A stretch of 54,187 nt of DNA from a bacterium (GTDB lineage: Bacteria; Patescibacteriota; Minisyncoccia; UBA6257; 2-01-FULL-56-20), in contig DAIDAM010000009.1 in the NCBI GenBank assembly GCA_027310625.1, positions 1 to 54,187 on the forward strand. The letters are read 5' to 3'. Every line of letters starts with the position of its first letter. Position 1 is the first letter of the stretch. Made by a program: the position numbers and the translations under genes. Under the pieces are notes generated by a model. The model did no database searches. It was not told the origin of the DNA and saw nothing but the letters and a program-made list of their open reading frames with translations. Below, in pieces: positions 33,906 to 42,700 of this stretch.

Positions 33906-34766
33906 TCACGGGCTCCAGTTCACAATCACGTCGTCCACTCTAGGACTTAAGCGCTGTGCCTGGTCGGAAACGAGAAAAATCCTGTAGCGGAAGTAGCGGG
34001 AGTTGTTGAAAAGCAAGTAATCAAGCCTGAGCGACGCGTCCGGTCCCGTGTTGTAGTAAGTGTTGCTCGTTCCATCCGTTCCCATATAGTTCCACGGCCC
34101 ACTTGAAGAATTGCTCACGGCGAACTGGAATCTCACCGCCGTGCCGGACGGAAGATCGCCGTGCCACAAAACGGAGTTGAGCTGGGCGCCGGTTATCACC
34201 CCTGTGTCGTAAGCCGTTGAGTCAAGCGTCATCACCGCGGAAGTTGCAACCCACGAAGTAAGAACTTTGTAGTTTGAAGTGCCGCAGCCGCCATTGTTGT
34301 CGCAGTTGAAACTTATCCAGCCGACCTGGTCGTTCCAGGCATAATTGTGGAAATTGCCGCTGCCGTCTATATAGACGCGGTAGTTTGACTGCGCGCAGCC
34401 GCCGTTATTGTTGCAGTCAAAGCTTATCCAGCCGTAAGTGTCGTTCCACCCCCAGCCGGTAAGGCTGCCCGAGCCGTCGTTCGTCACCCGGTAGTTGCTC
34501 TGGGAGCAAATGTTGCCCGCGGAAGTCGTGTGACAATCAAGTGAAATGTCGCCGGCGGAAGAGCTCGCGTATCCCGTCAAACCCTGCGAACTCACCGTTA
34601 TAGTGTTTGTGTTGTAAAAGTCCATCCAGCCGACGATGTCGTTCCACGCCCAGTGGCTGCTCGTATCGGAGCTGATATTCGTTGCCGCCTCGGCAAGAAA
34701 AACAAAAAGAAAAACATTCAGCCCGACGGCGAGAAAAAAAAGGGCTATCTTTTTAAAATCAAGCAT
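33906..34766 (-). CDS. Secreted surface protein with three WAWND...GWISF repeats
   Basis: HWAWNDIVGWMDF, GWGWNDTYGWISFDCNNNGGCAQSNYRVYIDGSG, YAWNDQVGWISFNCDNNGGCGTSNYKV. Confidence 0.75.
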   Translation of the reverse strand: MLDFKKIALFFLAVGLNVFLFVFLAEAATNISSDTSSHWAWNDIVGWMDFYNTNTITVSSQGLTGYASSSAGDISLDCHTTSAGNICSQSNYRVTNDGSGSLTGWGWNDTYGWISFDCNNNGGCAQSNYRVYIDGSGNFHNYAWNDQVGWISFNCDNNGGCGTSNYKVLTSWVATSAVMTLDSTAYDTGVITGAQLNSVLWHGDLPSGTAVRFQFAVSNSSSGPWNYMGTDGTSNTYYNTGPDASLRLDYLLFNNSRYFRYRIFLVSDQAQRLSPRVDDVIVNWSP

Positions 34767-34819
34767 TTTAATTCAATTCGGGCTTGTCATTTGTTATTGT
34801 CAATTGTCGCCCGTTTTTC

Positions 34820-36109
34820 TTACTCAAATTCTATCATTATGGATCCCGTGGTGGTGGAATAATTTATCCCGGTGGAGGTGGAGAATTTGCTGTTGGTCGT
34901 CGTCGCCGGCCCATTCTGCCCCGGTCCGCCCGACCAGTCGGTTTGGATAAACGCCCTGTTCGCGAACCGCGAAAGATAAGTTGAAAAGGAACTCGTCGGC
35001 CCACCGAGCCAGCCGTAGACAACGGTTATTTTCTTCGTGGAAGGGTCATCGCTCCCGCCGCTTGACTGGAGAACATCGCTTCCGCTACGCCCGACGTTAT
35101 CAACGTAAAAATATCTCGTGTAGACGCCGGATTTGTAAATCCGATTGATTTCGGAAGCGGAAAGCGCGCGGTTGTAGATGCGGACGTCGTCGAGCAAACC
35201 GTTATCCTGCGTCATCATGTCAAGAGAATAATTGTTGCTCCCGAGAGTAACGCCGGAACTTGAAGAGGTGGCGTTGAGGACACCGTTTTTGTAGGTGTAA
35301 ACCACAGAGCCATCAAATACGCCCGCGAGAAAATACCACTGACTCTGCGTCAGCGTTCCGAAAGATGCAAAGTACTGCGCGGAACAGCCGGTGCTGTTAT
35401 TTACTCCGAAGCCGTAATATCGGTGCATAAGCCAACCCATAGAAGAGCACCATCCCCTGTTTATAATCCGGTCGTCGCCGGTGTCGCCATTCCATTTGTA
35501 CCAAGTCGTAACCGTTACCTGACTGCTCGTGGGAACAGAACTCGGAACAGTCAGATAGGCGTAGTAAGTTGTGGTTGCCTGAAAATTGAGCGCTCCGCCA
35601 GCAATTCCTGTAGTCGATAACGGCAAGTAACATCCTCCGCCTGAGCAATTGAGGGTGGCATTGTTCCCGTTCCCCGAAAAATCGTAAGCAGCCGTTCCAG
35701 TAGATTCATCGAATTTCCAATACCCGACCAAACTCGACGTCGCCGTCAAGCCGTCAGCGGCAATTCCTTCGGTGCCCGTCACGGCAATGAATGGAGAGCG
35801 AACGGTAACCAAAAAATACTTGTTCGCCGAACTCGTCGCTAAGTTGCTAATGTTGTGCCAGTCGGCTTCGGCGAATGCCCGCGCGTTTTCCAAAAGTTCC
35901 TTTCCGAGTGCAGATGAAACCTGCACCCTGTCCGCGTTCGTGTTCGCGCGGAGCGCCGGAATTATTATCGTCACCGAGCCGGCGATTAAAACGATACCGA
36001 CTGTCAAGGCGATGAGAATCTCAAAAAGCGACTGACCGCGTTTACCAGAGACCAGAGACCAGAGACCAGAAAATAGAATTTTTTTTGTCGATTTTGTTGA
36101 AATCATTTG
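34820..36109 (-). CDS. Type IV pilin-like protein with LamG/concanavalin-A-like domain
   Basis: GQSLFEILIALTVGIVLIAGSVTIIIPAL prepilin-like N-terminus; LVGYWKFDESTGTAAYDFSGNGNNATL...WYFLAGVFDGSVVYTYKNGVL...LDDVRIYNRALSASEINRIY. Confidence 0.88.
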   Translation of the reverse strand, partial: QMISTKSTKKILFSGLWSLVSGKRGQSLFEILIALTVGIVLIAGSVTIIIPALRANTNADRVQVSSALGKELLENARAFAEADWHNISNLATSSANKYFLVTVRSPFIAVTGTEGIAADGLTATSSLVGYWKFDESTGTAAYDFSGNGNNATLNCSGGGCYLPLSTTGIAGGALNFQATTTYYAYLTVPSSVPTSSQVTVTTWYKWNGDTGDDRIINRGWCSSMGWLMHRYYGFGVNNSTGCSAQYFASFGTLTQSQWYFLAGVFDGSVVYTYKNGVLNATSSSSGVTLGSNNYSLDMMTQDNGLLDDVRIYNRALSASEINRIYKSGVYTRYFYVDNVGRSGSDVLQSSGGSDDPSTKKITVVYGWLGGPTSSFSTYLSRFANRAFIQTDWSGGPGQNGPATTTNSKFSTSTGINYSTTTGSIMIEFE

Positions 36110-36204
36110 AATGAATTTCTTATTTATTCCGGTCTCTGGTCGCTTGTCCCTGATCACTTGTCTCTGGTCACTGGTCGCTCGTCTCTGGTTTCTGGTCTCT
36201 AAAG

Positions 36205-36699
36205 TTAAAAGCTCACCGCTCCCGACGAAGCGATATTTATCGTTGAAGAGGAATAAACTGTTCCTCCGCGGTAGGAATAAAGCGTTACTGAAGTTGAGAC
36301 GGAGGCAAGACCGCTCAACTGCGAAAATGTTATATCAAGCGAGGAAGCAGAAGGAACGCTCGCCGTCGCGTAAATGACCGATGGCGGCAGGCGATAATAG
36401 CTGATAGTCGTCGTTTGGGCGTAAGTGGACGAATAAAAAAGCGCGTAGAACGAGCTTGACGTGTTTCCGAAATGCACGCCCCAGGAAGTGCTTGAGGTTT
36501 GCGAGACGGAGCGCGACCTTGCTTCGCGAAGAAGGGACGCCGCCTGCTGAGTCGCGCTGGTGAGCTCCGTCTGCCCCGTCCTTCCGAATAAACTGACGAA
36601 GGCGACGGCGCCAAGGACCGCGATTATCAAAATCACAACCATCAATTCAAAAAGCGTCGTCCCTTTTTCGTTAAAAAACAGCTTCTTCATTTTTCCCAA
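36205..36699 (-). CDS. GspH/FimT-like minor pseudopilin
   Basis: KGTTLFELMVVILIIAVLGAVAFVSLFGRTGQTELTSATQQAASLLREARSRSVSQ. Confidence 0.88.
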   Translation of the reverse strand: MGKMKKLFFNEKGTTLFELMVVILIIAVLGAVAFVSLFGRTGQTELTSATQQAASLLREARSRSVSQTSSTSWGVHFGNTSSSFYALFYSSTYAQTTTISYYRLPPSVIYATASVPSASSLDITFSQLSGLASVSTSVTLYSYRGGTVYSSSTINIASSGAVSF

Positions 36700-36722
36700 G
36701 TTCTAAGTCCTAAGTCCTATCT

Positions 36723-37931
36723 TCAGAACTGCGTCGTCAGCTGATAAATCGGGACGATTATCGCCAGCGCTATCGCGCCGACGATAATTCCCATAATTAA
36801 AAGAATCGCCGGTTCCAAAAGCGAAACCAGCGTTTTTATTCCCGCTTCCACATTTGTTTCGTAAAACTCGGCGATGGTCTTCAAAACTTCGTCCAAGTGG
36901 CCCGCTTTTTCGGAAATCGCTATCAGATTGACAACGACGTTCGGGAAAACATGTTCGCGTTTGAAAGCGTCGCCCATCGTCATACCCTTGGCAAGCCCTT
37001 CGTTTGCAATTCTTTTCAAACTTATTTTGAAGCTGTCCGCCTGCACAACTTCCGCCGTTATATTCATTGACTGAATTATCGGCAGGCCCGCTCCCATGAG
37101 CGAACTCAAGGTGTAGGCGAAGCTCTGTATCGCCATACTCCTGTAAATGTTTCTTACAAGCGGGAGATGTTCAAGGAGGCGGCTGAATATCGCACGGCCG
37201 ATCGGGTTTCTCCAGAAAAACCATAAAAAAAATGAAACTATGGAAACAAGAAGAATTGAGATGACAATAATGTTGTTGCCTATGAAAAGCCCGATTCCGA
37301 AAACTATCCTTGAGAACGTCGGCGGCTTTATACCCGCTTCAGTGAAAGAACCGGATATTTTCGGCAAAGCAAAAGTAACAAGAAAACCGACTATGACAAC
37401 GGCCATTACCGAAAGAATTATGGGGTAAATCAGGACGGAGCGTATTTTGCTTCTCAATTCCGCCTCGCGCTGAAGAGACACGCTCAAGTCCTCAAATGTC
37501 TTTTGGAGATTTCCCGAGACCTCAGCCGCTTTGATCAAATTTATAAAAACAACCGAGAAACCCCTTGGATACCTCGCAAACGCCTGGTAAAACGGCAGCC
37601 CCTTGCTCAAATTTTCCCTCACCTCTATCAAAAAATTTCTCATCGCCGGCTTTTCAAAGTCGGCTATCAAAATGTTTATCGCCGAAAGAAGGTCGGTGCC
37701 GACCTTGAGCATAAGCGACAGGTACTTCGTCAAAAAAAGTTTATCGGACAAGGTTATTCTTCCGCCCAAAAGGCCGAAAAACTTCGCTTTCACTTCCTTT
37801 ATCGGTTTAACGGAAAGGGGTTTCAGTTCCTTCTGCGAAAGAAAAGCGAGTACCTGCTGAAGATTATCCGCCTCCATTTCTGAGCGGATTATTTTCCCGT
37901 ATTTGTCCGCGGCGGAGTATTCGTAAAGCAT
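36723..37931 (-). CDS. pilC: Type II secretion system F family / PilC
   Basis: LFLTKYLSLMLKVGTDLLSAINIL, LIKAAEVSGNLQKTFEDLSVSLQREAELRSKIRSVLIYPIIL, LLEPAILLIMGIIVGAIALAIIVPIYQL. Confidence 0.95.
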   Translation of the reverse strand: MLYEYSAADKYGKIIRSEMEADNLQQVLAFLSQKELKPLSVKPIKEVKAKFFGLLGGRITLSDKLFLTKYLSLMLKVGTDLLSAINILIADFEKPAMRNFLIEVRENLSKGLPFYQAFARYPRGFSVVFINLIKAAEVSGNLQKTFEDLSVSLQREAELRSKIRSVLIYPIILSVMAVVIVGFLVTFALPKISGSFTEAGIKPPTFSRIVFGIGLFIGNNIIVISILLVSIVSFFLWFFWRNPIGRAIFSRLLEHLPLVRNIYRSMAIQSFAYTLSSLMGAGLPIIQSMNITAEVVQADSFKISLKRIANEGLAKGMTMGDAFKREHVFPNVVVNLIAISEKAGHLDEVLKTIAEFYETNVEAGIKTLVSLLEPAILLIMGIIVGAIALAIIVPIYQLTTQF

Positions 37932-38042
37932 GGATTTATCAACGAATATCTAATCTCATTGCGAATCTACGAATTTATTATAAGTTAATTTCATAAATTT
38001 ATCATTCGCACATTCGTAATTAAATTCGCTATTCGCTGATGA

Positions 38043-39752
38043 TTACTCGCGTATGACGCGCAGCACTTCCTCAATCGTGGTTTTTCCGAGCTGGACCTTG
38101 TATAACCCGTCTTCAAACATCGTTTTAAATCCTTTTTTGCTGATTTCTCTTCTTACGTTGTCTAAACTGAAATCCGCGCTGACTATCAGGTGCTTAACGT
38201 CTTCACCTACTTCCAAGACCTCAAAAATTCCCGTTCGCCCGCGATACCCCGACATATTGCACGCTTGACACCCCTTGCCCTTGTAAATGACATCGGGAAT
38301 TTCCGTACCCTCCGCATTCAATTCCTTAAGCTGTTTTTTTATGAGTTCTCTCACCTCGGGCGGGGTATCGTAGGAGTAAACGCACTGCTCGCAGATTTTT
38401 CTCACAAGCCGCTGGGCGATGATGAGATTAAGAACCGCCGCGACAAGGAAGGGCGGGACTTCCAGGTCAAAAAGACGGGGAATTGCCGTCGGCGCGTCGT
38501 TGGTGTGAAGCGAAGAAAGAATCAGGTGACCCGTGAGAGACGATTGAACGGCGATTCCCGCTGTCTCGCTGTCCCTGATTTCGCCGACCATGATGATGTT
38601 CGGGTCCTGACGAAGAATGGAGCGGAGGCCGCTCGCGAAAGTGATTCCAGCCGCCGGATTTATCTGCGTTTGGTTGACATACCTGATGTTGTACTCTATC
38701 GGGTCTTCAATCGTCGTGATATTGACCGTCGGTTTGTTGAGAATTCCCATCATTGCATAAAGCGTGGTCGTTTTTCCGGAACCCGTAGGGCCGCATGAAA
38801 CTATCATTCCGTATGATTTTTTGAGGTTCTCCGCGACAATCTTCGCGGTTTGCTCCGTCATTCCGAGCTCTTCCAGGGAGAGAGGTTTCTGTGTGGACTC
38901 CAAAAGACGCAATTCAAGCTTCTCGCCGTAAAAAGTCGGTATCACGGAAACGCGGATGTCTATGAATTGATTTGGAAGCGGATAGCGGAATCTTCCGTCC
39001 TGCGGTTTGTAGTGTTCGTCAATCTTCAATCCGGAAAGAATTTTCAGGCGCGCGGTGAGCGCGGAGTGGACTTCCTTCGGGATTCTTAAAATCTCGTAGA
39101 GTATTCCGTCTATTCTGTATCTTATAAGCGTGTCCTTCTCAAGAATTTCTATATGAATGTCGGAAGCGCGGAGGGAAACGGCGTAGGAAATCAGATTGTC
39201 CACAATGGAAATTATCGGGACCTGAAGAGACGCTTCTTCAAGAGTCCGGCTCGCGCTTTTCAAGGACGCCTGGACGTTTTCCTCTATTATCTTTTTGAAG
39301 TCAAGCGTCAGCCTTTCTCCGTAGACGGAAAAAACGCGGTCCATATCCTCTTCGCTCGCGAGGTACGGTTTTATCTTTCCGTTAAGTCGTCCTTCCAAAA
39401 ATTCAATCGTTTCAAGGTCGTTCGGGTCGGCCATGGCGACGTCAAAAGTTCCGTCGGGCTCCTTCATAAAGGCGACCGCCTGCCTTTGGCGGGCTATTTC
39501 CTCGGGCAGTATTCTCACGACTTTTTCGTCCACGTTCATCACGGAAAAGTCGGCTATACCGACCCCGAGTGTCTCCGCTATGAACTGATTGAGGAAGCTC
39601 CGCTTTACAAACCCCTCGGAGATGAGTTTGTCTATCACGTCTTCGCCTTTCCGCTTCGCCTCCGTAGCCAAAGAGTCAAACTCGCCTTCGGAAATGAGAT
39701 TTTCCTGAACGAGTTTTCTTTTGAGCTGGTCTATTGATACGGGAAGACTCAT
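38043..39752 (-). CDS. pilB: PilB/GspE ATPase
   Basis: ASDIHIEILEKDTLIRYRIDG, GPTGSGKTTTLYAMM, IEDPIEYNIRYVNQTQINPAAGITFASGLRSILRQDPNIIMVGEIRD, SLHTNDA, CxxC pairs. Confidence 0.97.
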   Translation of the reverse strand: MSLPVSIDQLKRKLVQENLISEGEFDSLATEAKRKGEDVIDKLISEGFVKRSFLNQFIAETLGVGIADFSVMNVDEKVVRILPEEIARQRQAVAFMKEPDGTFDVAMADPNDLETIEFLEGRLNGKIKPYLASEEDMDRVFSVYGERLTLDFKKIIEENVQASLKSASRTLEEASLQVPIISIVDNLISYAVSLRASDIHIEILEKDTLIRYRIDGILYEILRIPKEVHSALTARLKILSGLKIDEHYKPQDGRFRYPLPNQFIDIRVSVIPTFYGEKLELRLLESTQKPLSLEELGMTEQTAKIVAENLKKSYGMIVSCGPTGSGKTTTLYAMMGILNKPTVNITTIEDPIEYNIRYVNQTQINPAAGITFASGLRSILRQDPNIIMVGEIRDSETAGIAVQSSLTGHLILSSLHTNDAPTAIPRLFDLEVPPFLVAAVLNLIIAQRLVRKICEQCVYSYDTPPEVRELIKKQLKELNAEGTEIPDVIYKGKGCQACNMSGYRGRTGIFEVLEVGEDVKHLIVSADFSLDNVRREISKKGFKTMFEDGLYKVQLGKTTIEEVLRVIRE

Positions 39753-39873
39753 AAAAGTAAAATCATAAATAATGAATCTGAAATTCTAAATAAATCACAA
39801 ACTACAAAAAGTTTGGGATTTTGAATTTTATGCTTCGAATTTCCGCTGCCGCGCATATCTCGCGACAAAATCC

Positions 39874-40446
39874 CTAAATAACGAACATATTCAGAATAGA
39901 CAGAGGCACAAAACTCTTAACCAGTATAGCAAAAACGGCAACGGGCAGCCATAAATAAAAAAGAGGCGCGCGCCCCTTTTTCAAAAGCGAGTAAGCGAGC
40001 GCGAGTGAAACTCCCGAAACGAGCACAAGCGGGATGTAAATGAAAAGTCCGGGATAGCCCGACAAAAAAACTCCGAGCGCAAAAAGCCATCCTTCCTCTT
40101 TTTCAAAAAACCTTTCACCGGAACGGCGGTTCAAAAATTCGGAGGCATATTTCAAAAAAATCGCGGAAACGAAGGCGACGACTATCGGCAGGAAAATTCT
40201 CACGCCGACGTAGGAAAGAAAATAATTCCAGTTCGCGTGTGGCGGGAGAAGGTAAGCGGAAAGTTCGTTCACTCTCCATACGTTGTATTGCGCATACGAA
40301 AGAAAAATAGATGTTGAAAGCTCCGCCGCCACCGCGGAGAAAAAAATTGTCTTTACGTATTTTTTGAAAAACGCGCGGCCGCTGAAAACTTGCGCTGACG
40401 CCGCAAAAAAGAGGAGTAGGATGCCGAATTTGTCAGCGACAGCCAT
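39874..40446 (-). CDS. Hypothetical multi-TM membrane protein in pilus locus
   Basis: 190-aa hydrophobic ORF between pilB and pilin genes. Confidence 0.65.
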   Translation of the reverse strand: MAVADKFGILLLFFAASAQVFSGRAFFKKYVKTIFFSAVAAELSTSIFLSYAQYNVWRVNELSAYLLPPHANWNYFLSYVGVRIFLPIVVAFVSAIFLKYASEFLNRRSGERFFEKEEGWLFALGVFLSGYPGLFIYIPLVLVSGVSLALAYSLLKKGRAPLFYLWLPVAVFAILVKSFVPLSILNMFVI

Positions 40447-40449
40447 AAA

Positions 40450-41052
40450 TCAAAGTGAGAGATTTGTGCCTACCTCGTATACAGTATTATTCGTTCCGCC
40501 GTCGGTTGATTCCACGTCCGCCGTGCCGCTCGCCGAATATTTCGTGCTTTCCATCTTGGCGTCGATTTCGAACTGCAAGCTTGTGGACGTGTTCGTCGCG
40601 TAGCTGTAAAAGTAGGTGGCGTTGTTAATGGGATCAACCGGTTCTTTTCCAAGCGGCGTTCCGGTGCCGATGGCATTGAAGTTGACGGGTATCCAGCCCG
40701 TGCCGTTGACCGCCGTCGAACTCGCGACGGTCGTCGTTACCACGCTTGTGTCGCTCCCTGACATCCTGCCGCAACCGAGAGTGTTCGGGGTCGCCGGCGC
40801 GGAACCGTAACAGACGTTGGCGTTGCCCAAACTTGGCGAGCTGACGTCCTGAAGGTAAAACGAGATGGCGCTCCGGAGAGTGTCGAGGTCTGTGAGGCGT
40901 TGCGAGTCCCTCGCCTGCTTCAGTATCTGCGCCGGATTGAGCGTGATAACGGAAATCACCGCGAGAATCGCGAGAATTGCGACAACTATCAGGAGCTCAA
41001 TGAGCGTGAATCCCTTTTGCACGGAATTCTTAGAATCTCCAACTGTCTTCAT
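40450..41052 (-). CDS. Type IV pilin, paralog 1
   Basis: KGFTLIELLIVVAILAILAVISVITLNPAQILKQARDSQRLTDLDTLRSAISFYL. Confidence 0.93.
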   Translation of the reverse strand: MKTVGDSKNSVQKGFTLIELLIVVAILAILAVISVITLNPAQILKQARDSQRLTDLDTLRSAISFYLQDVSSPSLGNANVCYGSAPATPNTLGCGRMSGSDTSVVTTTVASSTAVNGTGWIPVNFNAIGTGTPLGKEPVDPINNATYFYSYATNTSTSLQFEIDAKMESTKYSASGTADVESTDGGTNNTVYEVGTNLSL

Positions 41053-41059
41053 TCAGAAA

Positions 41060-41065
41060 ATTATA
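41060..41065 (-). promoter_or_regulatory. Extended -10 element upstream of pilin paralog 1
   Basis: Minus ATTTGTTATAATT (TGnTATAAT). Confidence 0.6.
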
Positions 41066-41152
41066 ACAAATTGCGATATATCTTTCCCGTGAAACAAGGG
41101 AAAGCGCTTTTGTGAAAAGCTAAACGGCACGAAAAAGGTTTTTGTACAAAAA

Positions 41153-41743
41153 TCAGAGTGCGAGGTCCGTACCCACTTCGTACACACCCACGTTATCTCC
41201 TCCGTCAGTTGATTCAACATCACTGGGCCCACTTGAAGCGTACCTCGTGCTTTCCATATCGGCGTCTATCTCGAACTGAAAATTAGGATAGGCGTTGGTC
41301 GCGTAGCTGTAAAAATAAGTGGCGTTATTTACCGGGTCAATCGGCAGAGTGCCGAAGGGCGCGCCGGTGCTTATCGCCGAAAAATTCGTCTTTATCCACC
41401 CCGTACCGTCAACTTTGTTAGCATTCGCTGCCGTCGTGCTGACAATCGTCGTGTCGCCGGAAGCCATTCTACCGCACCCTGCGGTTGTCGTACCGACGCC
41501 GGGCGCAGTAGAGATGTAACACGTGCTTGAGTTGCCGAGCGCGTTCTGTGCGGGGCTTAAAACATCAGAAAGGTAGAAGCTTAACGCAGTTCTTATAGTC
41601 CCTAAATCGCTTATCCTCTGGGAATCTCTCGCCTGCCTGAGTATCTGCGCGGGGTTTATCGTAATAATCACAACCACAGAAAGAACGACGATAATCGCTA
41701 TGACTATCAGGAGTTCGATGAGGGTAAAACCTTTTTTCTCCAT
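41153..41743 (-). CDS. Type IV pilin, paralog 2
   Basis: KKGFTLIELLIVIAIIVVLSVVVIITINPAQILRQARDSQRISDLGTIRTALSFYL. Confidence 0.93.
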   Translation of the reverse strand: MEKKGFTLIELLIVIAIIVVLSVVVIITINPAQILRQARDSQRISDLGTIRTALSFYLSDVLSPAQNALGNSSTCYISTAPGVGTTTAGCGRMASGDTTIVSTTAANANKVDGTGWIKTNFSAISTGAPFGTLPIDPVNNATYFYSYATNAYPNFQFEIDADMESTRYASSGPSDVESTDGGDNVGVYEVGTDLAL

Positions 41744-41768
41744 TTTTGGTTATTTTTTACTTGGCGTA

Positions 41769-41801
41769 ATTATAACAAATCGTTTTTTTTTTTTTTTTTT
41801 T
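41769..41801 (-). promoter_or_regulatory. Extended -10 plus upstream (A)19 homopolymer in the putative promoter of pilin paralog 2
   Basis: Minus (A)19CGATTTGTTATAATT; the homopolymer ends 8 nt before TATAAT. Confidence 0.65.
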
Positions 41802-41834
41802 ACTTACCTGTGGAAAAGTAAAAAAAACGAGAAA

Positions 41835-42611
41835 TTACAGCGTAAAATCGCTTTCCGGCTCCGCTTCCAGCTTGACTCTTGCGCCCTGCGCGAGGCCCGC
41901 TTTGTCGGGCAGGGAAAACTCAAGAGAATAAGCGTGGAGCATCAAGCGTTTGGCGAAGTGGTTTTCTTTTCTTCTTCCGTATAAGTCGTCGCCGACGACA
42001 GGGTGGCCAATGGACGCCAAATGGACTCTTATCTGGTGCGTTCTTCCCGTCAGCGGACGGACTTCAAGAAGCGAAAACTCATTTCCGTCGCGCGTGAAAG
42101 TTTTTTTTACCTCGTATTCCGTCACGGCGCTTTTTATCATTTTCTCCGAATGAACGCTTCTTTTTACCGAGCCGTTTTTGATTCCGATCGCTTTTTCTAT
42201 TCTCCCTTTTTTCTCTTTTGGGGTTCTGAAAACAACCGCAAGATAAGTTTTTCTAATCTTTCTTTCTTTAAAAAGCGATTTTATGTATTCGAAAAATTTT
42301 TGGTTTCGCGGGATAATCATTACTCCCGAAGTTTCTTTGTCGAGGCGGTGGACGATTCCGGGACGCATCGCCGGGTCGTCACCGATATTTCTTACCTCCG
42401 GATATCTTTTCAACAACCAGTCAACTAACGTCGCGGATGCACGCGGATAGCTACGCAGATTCTCGCGGACAACATCCGCGTTTATCCGCGCTTTATCATC
42501 TGCGCTTATCCGCCCGTTATCTGCGTTAGTCCGCGTTTTGTGAACGAGCATCCCCGCCGGCTTGGAAACCGCGACGAAATCCTTGTCCTCGTAAATTACC
42601 TTGGGCGCCAT
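41835..42611 (-). CDS. rluD: RluA/RluD-family pseudouridine synthase
   Basis: IVHRLDKETSGVMIIPRN, RPLTGRTHQIRVHLASIGHPVVGDDLYG; carries a repeat-derived insert NADNGRISADDKARINADVVREN. Confidence 0.93.
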   Translation of the reverse strand: MAPKVIYEDKDFVAVSKPAGMLVHKTRTNADNGRISADDKARINADVVRENLRSYPRASATLVDWLLKRYPEVRNIGDDPAMRPGIVHRLDKETSGVMIIPRNQKFFEYIKSLFKERKIRKTYLAVVFRTPKEKKGRIEKAIGIKNGSVKRSVHSEKMIKSAVTEYEVKKTFTRDGNEFSLLEVRPLTGRTHQIRVHLASIGHPVVGDDLYGRRKENHFAKRLMLHAYSLEFSLPDKAGLAQGARVKLEAEPESDFTL

Positions 42612-42700
42612 TGGAAAGTTAAAATGTTCGAAGTTTGAGTTGTTCGAAGTTTACGAGTGCGCCTTTTTTATTTCAATTCGAACAATTCGAACCCCAAACA

